A program made the translations under genes and the position numbers. This document shows, in pieces, positions 37,571 to 40,515 of a stretch of 40,515 nucleotides of DNA (the stretch's first letter is position 1; each line of letters begins with the position of its first letter). The DNA lies in IMG/VR virus record IMGVR_UViG_3300045912_000463, positions 1 through 40,515 of that record. One strand, written 5' to 3'. This DNA is from a virus. The notes below the pieces were generated by a model. That model was given only the letters and a program-made list of their open reading frames with translations. It did no database searches and had not been told where the DNA came from.

Positions 37571-38655
37571 TGCCCTCTCCAAAGGTGGAGGTTCCGAGCC
37601 TGGAGCAGGTCTATGACGAAATTCGCGCGCAGCTGCCCGCCGGATTCCCCATCAACAACACCGACCCCTACGGCGTTTATGAGACGTACCTACGCCTTGC
37701 CGCCCAAGGAATCGTCGATGTCCGGCGCTTCTTGGCGGAGTTGCTGCCGCAATTCTTCGTTCTGACGGCCAGCGGCGGCTGGCTCGACCTGCACGCTGCG
37801 GATGTGAAGACCAATCGCATCCCGGCCCGCTTCGCTGAAGGGCTCGTCGACTGCCATTGTGACGTGGCCGGGATCGTCCCAGCCGGAACGATCGTGCAAA
37901 CGGAAGCGGATCCGCTGGGCCAGCGCCTGCGCTACCTGGTGACGGCGAGCACCCCTATAGAGCCACCCATGACTCGCGTGCCGGTCAGGGCCGAGTCCCC
38001 AGGCGCAGCCTGGAATGTCAGCGGCGGGCAGATTACGACGCTCGTCACCGTTCTGGATTTCGTCGAGAGCGTGACGAATGCCGGCGACTGGCTCACGCAG
38101 TCGGGCGTCGACCTCGAAAGCGACGACCTGCTACGTGAGAGGCTCTTGCTCATGTGGCCGGCGCTGGGAACGGGGTCGACGTGGCACGCCTACAAGAAGT
38201 GGGCAAGGGAGGTTCAGGGGGTCGTCAAGGTGGCCGTGCTCGATCAACACCCGCGAGGGCAGGGAACCGTCGATGTCGTGATCGCCCCCGGATTGGGCAT
38301 GCCGGAACCTGCACTGATCGACGAGGTTCAGGCCTACATCGATGAGCGCCGCCCGATCACCGCGGATGTGCTGGTGCGGGCCCCGGACGCCTTGGCAACC
38401 GACGTCACCCTCACCATCCACCTGCGCGACACCGCCGATGGGACCGACTTGGCTGCGTGGGAAGCGCGGGTGCGGTCGATGATGGATCGGCTGGACGTGG
38501 GAGAAATCTTTTATCCCAGCCTGCTCGGCGCCGAGCTTCACCAGTACGCCTCCGTCGAAGGCGTCGAAATCAGCGTGCCAACCGATCCGGTCGTGCCTGA
38601 GGAGGCTGAGCTGATCGCGGCCGGCACCATCGCGGTGACGGTGGTCGTGCCATGA
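37570..38655 (+). CDS. Baseplate J-like protein, Mu gp47
   Basis: 361 residues. The family signature is clear: FFVLTASGGWLDLHAADVKTNRIPARFAEGLVDCHCDVAGIVPAGTIVQTEADPLGQRLRYLVTASTPI, then RVPVRAESPGAAWNVSGGQI, GVDLESDDLLRERLLLMWPALGTGSTWHAYKKWAREVQGVVKVAVLDQHPRGQGTVDVVIAP. It overlaps the previous stop (TGATG). Confidence 0.95.
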   Translation: MPSPKVEVPSLEQVYDEIRAQLPAGFPINNTDPYGVYETYLRLAAQGIVDVRRFLAELLPQFFVLTASGGWLDLHAADVKTNRIPARFAEGLVDCHCDVAGIVPAGTIVQTEADPLGQRLRYLVTASTPIEPPMTRVPVRAESPGAAWNVSGGQITTLVTVLDFVESVTNAGDWLTQSGVDLESDDLLRERLLLMWPALGTGSTWHAYKKWAREVQGVVKVAVLDQHPRGQGTVDVVIAPGLGMPEPALIDEVQAYIDERRPITADVLVRAPDALATDVTLTIHLRDTADGTDLAAWEARVRSMMDRLDVGEIFYPSLLGAELHQYASVEGVEISVPTDPVVPEEAELIAAGTIAVTVVVP

Positions 38656-39344
38656 TTCCGGCCCAAAAGCAGGCGCTCGCCCACGCAATCCGCGACCACC
38701 TCATCACCCTCCTCCCGACCGGCCGCCAGCCGCGCCATGGCGGGCTGGCCTGGCACACCGTCAACGCGCTCGCAGCAGCCTTGGCGTCAGCCGACGAGCA
38801 GGCCCTGCACATGGCCATCGAGCGTCTTGCCAGCACGGCGCGGCAACGAGGCATCCTGGACCTCCTCGGAGCAGCCAGAAGTATCCGTCGCCATCCGGGC
38901 GAGCCCACCGGGGCCTTCCGCGCCCGTATCGTGGGCGCGTATGAGCTTTGGAGCAAGGCGGGCACGTTAGGGGGAGTCAAGCGAGCCTTGGAGGTTGCGG
39001 GTTATAAGGTCTCCATCCTCGAGCACTACACCGAGAACCCTGACATCTGGGCAGAGTTCAGCATCACACTCGAACCCGCCCAAACCGAATTCACAACGGA
39101 CACTTGGAACGACGGCCAGGGGGCCTGGGATGATGGAAGTGCATGGGGCTGGACGCTCGGGCAGCTAGAGCCTCAGCGAATTCTGCACGTCGTCAACGAG
39201 ATGAAGGCGGCCCATAGCAAACCTCGCAATATCTATTACGAGCTTGGCGACCCAGTCGACTACTGGGACGACGCCAACGGAGTTTGGGACGACGGGAGCC
39301 GCTGGTACGGCTTCGACACGGTTGTGATCTTAGGAGCGCTCTAA
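38652..39344 (+). CDS. Tail protein I-like, Mu gp48
   Basis: 230 residues. The N-terminal half matches the gp48/tail I role (ASADEQALHMAIERLASTARQRGILDLLGAARSIRRHPGEPTGAFRARIVGAYELWSKAGTLGGVKRALEVAGY). The second half has paired Trp/Asp/Gly motifs (TWNDGQGAWDDGSAWGW and YWDDANGVWDDGSRWYGFD), which may bind the fibre or sugar. It ends at TAATG with the next gene. Confidence 0.85.
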   Translation: MIPAQKQALAHAIRDHLITLLPTGRQPRHGGLAWHTVNALAAALASADEQALHMAIERLASTARQRGILDLLGAARSIRRHPGEPTGAFRARIVGAYELWSKAGTLGGVKRALEVAGYKVSILEHYTENPDIWAEFSITLEPAQTEFTTDTWNDGQGAWDDGSAWGWTLGQLEPQRILHVVNEMKAAHSKPRNIYYELGDPVDYWDDANGVWDDGSRWYGFDTVVILGAL

Positions 39345-39925
39345 TGGCCAAGAACATCACCCCGCAAACGATTCAGCAGCTCATTGAGCAAATCACGGTC
39401 CCCGAGCCTGGCGATCCACGCAATGCGTCGGATGTCGAGAACCCTGCTCAGGCCCTACTCAACAACGCGAAGTATCTCCTGGAGCAGCTTGCAGCGCACA
39501 TCGAAGCGCAGGCGGTGCATGGGGCCACTAGTGCCGCCACCGCAAACGCCATCGTGCGGCGGGATGGCTCGGGGCGTGCCAAGGTCGCTGCGCCCAGTGC
39601 CCCCGACGACATCGCCCGCAAGGCCGAGCTCGACACGCACCAGCATGAGGGGGTTGTGTTCAGCAATGAACTGAGCTACTCGGTTGCCCCGGATGCCACC
39701 CAAGTGCTGCCGAAGGGGATATGGGTTTTCTTGGGCGTCGTTTCCACATTTGATTACGAGTGGTGGGTGGAGATGCAACGTCCGAACGGAGCGTGGATAC
39801 CCGTGACTTACTGGGTGGGTGATGCAGGCACCGTGACAATTGTATCTGATGGAGTGCGTACGCGCATCCGAAACAAAAAAACCTCTAGCAAAACCGCCGT
39901 GTTCTTCAAGTACCAGGTTCATTAA
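39344..39925 (+). CDS. Short tail-fibre-like protein
   Basis: 193 residues. The start ATG shares a base with the previous stop. The middle (HGATSAATANAIVRRDGSGRAKVAAPSAPDDIARKAELDTHQHEGVVF) is a fibre-type repeat region; the C-terminal ~85 residues form a beta-rich tip (YSVAPDATQVLPKGIWVFLGVVSTFDYEWWVEMQRPNGAWIPVTYWVGDAGTVTIVSDG). It is the last structural gene and short for a receptor-binding fibre, so the adhesin at 22206 might share that task. Confidence 0.75.
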   Translation: MAKNITPQTIQQLIEQITVPEPGDPRNASDVENPAQALLNNAKYLLEQLAAHIEAQAVHGATSAATANAIVRRDGSGRAKVAAPSAPDDIARKAELDTHQHEGVVFSNELSYSVAPDATQVLPKGIWVFLGVVSTFDYEWWVEMQRPNGAWIPVTYWVGDAGTVTIVSDGVRTRIRNKKTSSKTAVFFKYQVH

Positions 39926-39937
39926 TGGTGTAGCGCG

Positions 39938-40258
39938 ATGGAGCGAAGCGCCTGGACCGTGTATGTACCCTTCATCCCAGTGCCCGTTTTCAACGGCCCG
40001 CACTTTCTCGGCTGGGCCAAAGGGCTCGCACTGGGACCGTTGGTGGTCATCCATCGCGATCACGCAGACGACCGCTGCCTCTTGGCTCACGAGCTTACCC
40101 ACGTCAAGCAGTGGCGGCGCGATGGCTGGCGCTTTTTCGTGCGGTACACCTGGCAGTTCGCCACCAAGGGCTACCTGAACATCGACTACGAGATCGAGGC
40201 GATGGAGGTTGAGCGGCGTTGCCGAGAGCGGGGACAACGACTAACGTCAAAAGGCTAA
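39938..40258 (+). CDS. Small HExxH zincin-like protein
   Basis: 106 residues. His51-Glu52-xx-His55 (LLAHELTHVKQWRRDGWRFFVRY) is a zinc-protease motif, and DYEIEAMEVE 30 residues later supplies a candidate third ligand (Glu85 or Glu87). The first ~40 residues are hydrophobic (YVPFIPVPVFNGPHFLGWAKGLALGPLVVIH). It lies last before the right end and has no strong ribosome site. Roles could include virion or envelope processing. A pseudo-peptidase is possible, since motif and size alone do not prove activity. Confidence 0.7.
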   Translation: MERSAWTVYVPFIPVPVFNGPHFLGWAKGLALGPLVVIHRDHADDRCLLAHELTHVKQWRRDGWRFFVRYTWQFATKGYLNIDYEIEAMEVERRCRERGQRLTSKG

Positions 40259-40281
40259 ACCGCCAGGGCGTGAGAGCACAG

Positions 40282-40368
40282 GTCGCGCGTCAAATTATTT
40301 GTCACTAAAAGGGCGATTTTGTGACATTTAATTTGACGCGAGAGTGACATTTAATTTGACGCGCGACA
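40282..40368 (-). repeat. Prophage right end with three transposase-site copies (R1-R3)
   Basis: R1 (40344-40361) and R2 (40321-40338) are GTGACATTTAATTTGACG, reading inward on the minus strand, 23 bp apart. R3 (40288-40305) is CGTCAAATTATTTGTCAC in the opposite sense. GTCGCGCGTCAAATTA at 40282-40297 and its exact complement at 40352-40367 form a 16-bp inverted repeat around R2. The terminus at 40368 is set by the 11-nt spacing shared with L1. Confidence 0.85.
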
Positions 40369-40515
40369 GACTCCCTGGGGACCGACTCCTCTTTCAGCAT
40401 AGCCAAGAACTCCAGGGGAGCGAGGCCCCCAGGTCCCGGTGGGGCCGCCTTCGGTTGTAGTGGTCCAGGTAGGCCAGGATGCGGCCCACGGTGCGCTCGC
40501 TGAGCAGAAGGCCTT
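40369..40515 (-). pseudogene. C-terminal fragment of an integrase-core transposase (host IS)
   Basis: On the minus strand the sequence encodes LLLSERTVGRILAYLDHYNRRRPHRDLG and then, after a one-base frame change in a five-C run (plus strand), GLAPLEFLAMLKEESVPRES. This is the usual end of IS481/IS3-type transposases (YNxxRPHxxLGGLxPLEFL). The frame enters the prophage end without a stop, so its last codons are cut off. It has nothing to do with the permease fragment on the left. Confidence 0.7.

Larger units (their letters stand above)
127..40368. mobile_element. Complete Mu-like transposable prophage
   Basis: The element is bounded by 5'-TGT at 127 and ACA-3' at 40368. In both ends an identical AAATTAAATGTC core sits 11 nt in from the terminus, which fixes the boundaries. 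It contains a MuA/TnsB-type transposase and a MuB/TnsC-type ATPase near the left end, lytic control genes, lysis genes, and head and contractile-tail genes in the Mu order. No 5-bp target duplication is visible: CGAGC lies left and GACTC lies right. The structural modules look intact, so a functional phage is possible, although an IS200/IS605-type element has inserted after the MuF gene. Confidence 0.9.

Overview
The window is almost entirely one Mu-like transposable prophage, about 40.2 kb, from base 127 to base 40368. It starts with 5'-TGT and ends with ACA-3'. Each end carries three copies of a CGTCAAATTA(A/T)(A/T)TGTCAC-type site. The host is high-GC. I lean towards Deinococcota: two genes have a TATA(A/C)T box exactly 6 nt before the ATG (leaderless-type starts), and the phage exports proteins as if to a two-membrane envelope. 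That assignment is an inference. The left flank is the last codons of a DppC-like ABC permease and the right flank is the C-terminus of an unrelated integrase-type transposase. There is no target duplication, so the two flanks do not form one simple insertion site.

Left/early region (127-11,346): the left end, a hairpin that covers a ribosome site, a small unknown gene and a small convergent zinc-motif gene come first. Two tandem paralogous HTH/S24 repressors follow on the minus strand. A divergent promoter/operator leads into a Cro/Ner-like regulator, a DDE transposase (MuA/TnsB type) and a MuB/TnsC-type AAA+ ATPase. The 5' part of the transposase gene holds six copies of a 12-bp near-palindrome, conserved in more than one reading frame. 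A long chain of small overlapping genes follows: HTH, coiled-coil, zinc-ribbon and membrane proteins, and a ribbon-helix-helix protein. One minus-strand membrane-protein gene lies within it.

Middle/late region (11,079-19,549): a hairpin leader precedes a Bro-N antirepressor gene that carries two tandem, covarying palindromes. A late-type promoter with a 19-bp spacer is next. The lysis cassette has a GH73-like glucosaminidase, a holin-like protein and a secreted beta-rich protein. The packaging and head-entry genes follow: small terminase, large terminase, portal, and a MuF protein fused to a PBECR2-type nuclease domain.

Inserted block (19,546-24,874): an IS200/IS605-type element (tnpA, tnpB) is translationally coupled to two extra small ORFs and lies opposite a divergent HTH regulator. 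Two probable cell-surface genes come next: a CBM/LamG-type adhesin and a possible alpha/alpha-barrel glycan-active protein. This block separates MuF from the rest of the head module.

Head and tail region (24,951-40,258): protease with nested scaffold, decoration protein, major capsid, gp36-like and tail-completion genes, sheath, tube, tail chaperones with a -1 frameshift, tape measure and the full Mu-type baseplate set. It ends with a small fibre-like gene and a small HExxH zincin. A minus-strand exported moron with its own terminator sits between the chaperone and tape-measure genes. Overlaps of the ATGA/TGATG type run through most of the phage and indicate a few long polycistronic transcripts.
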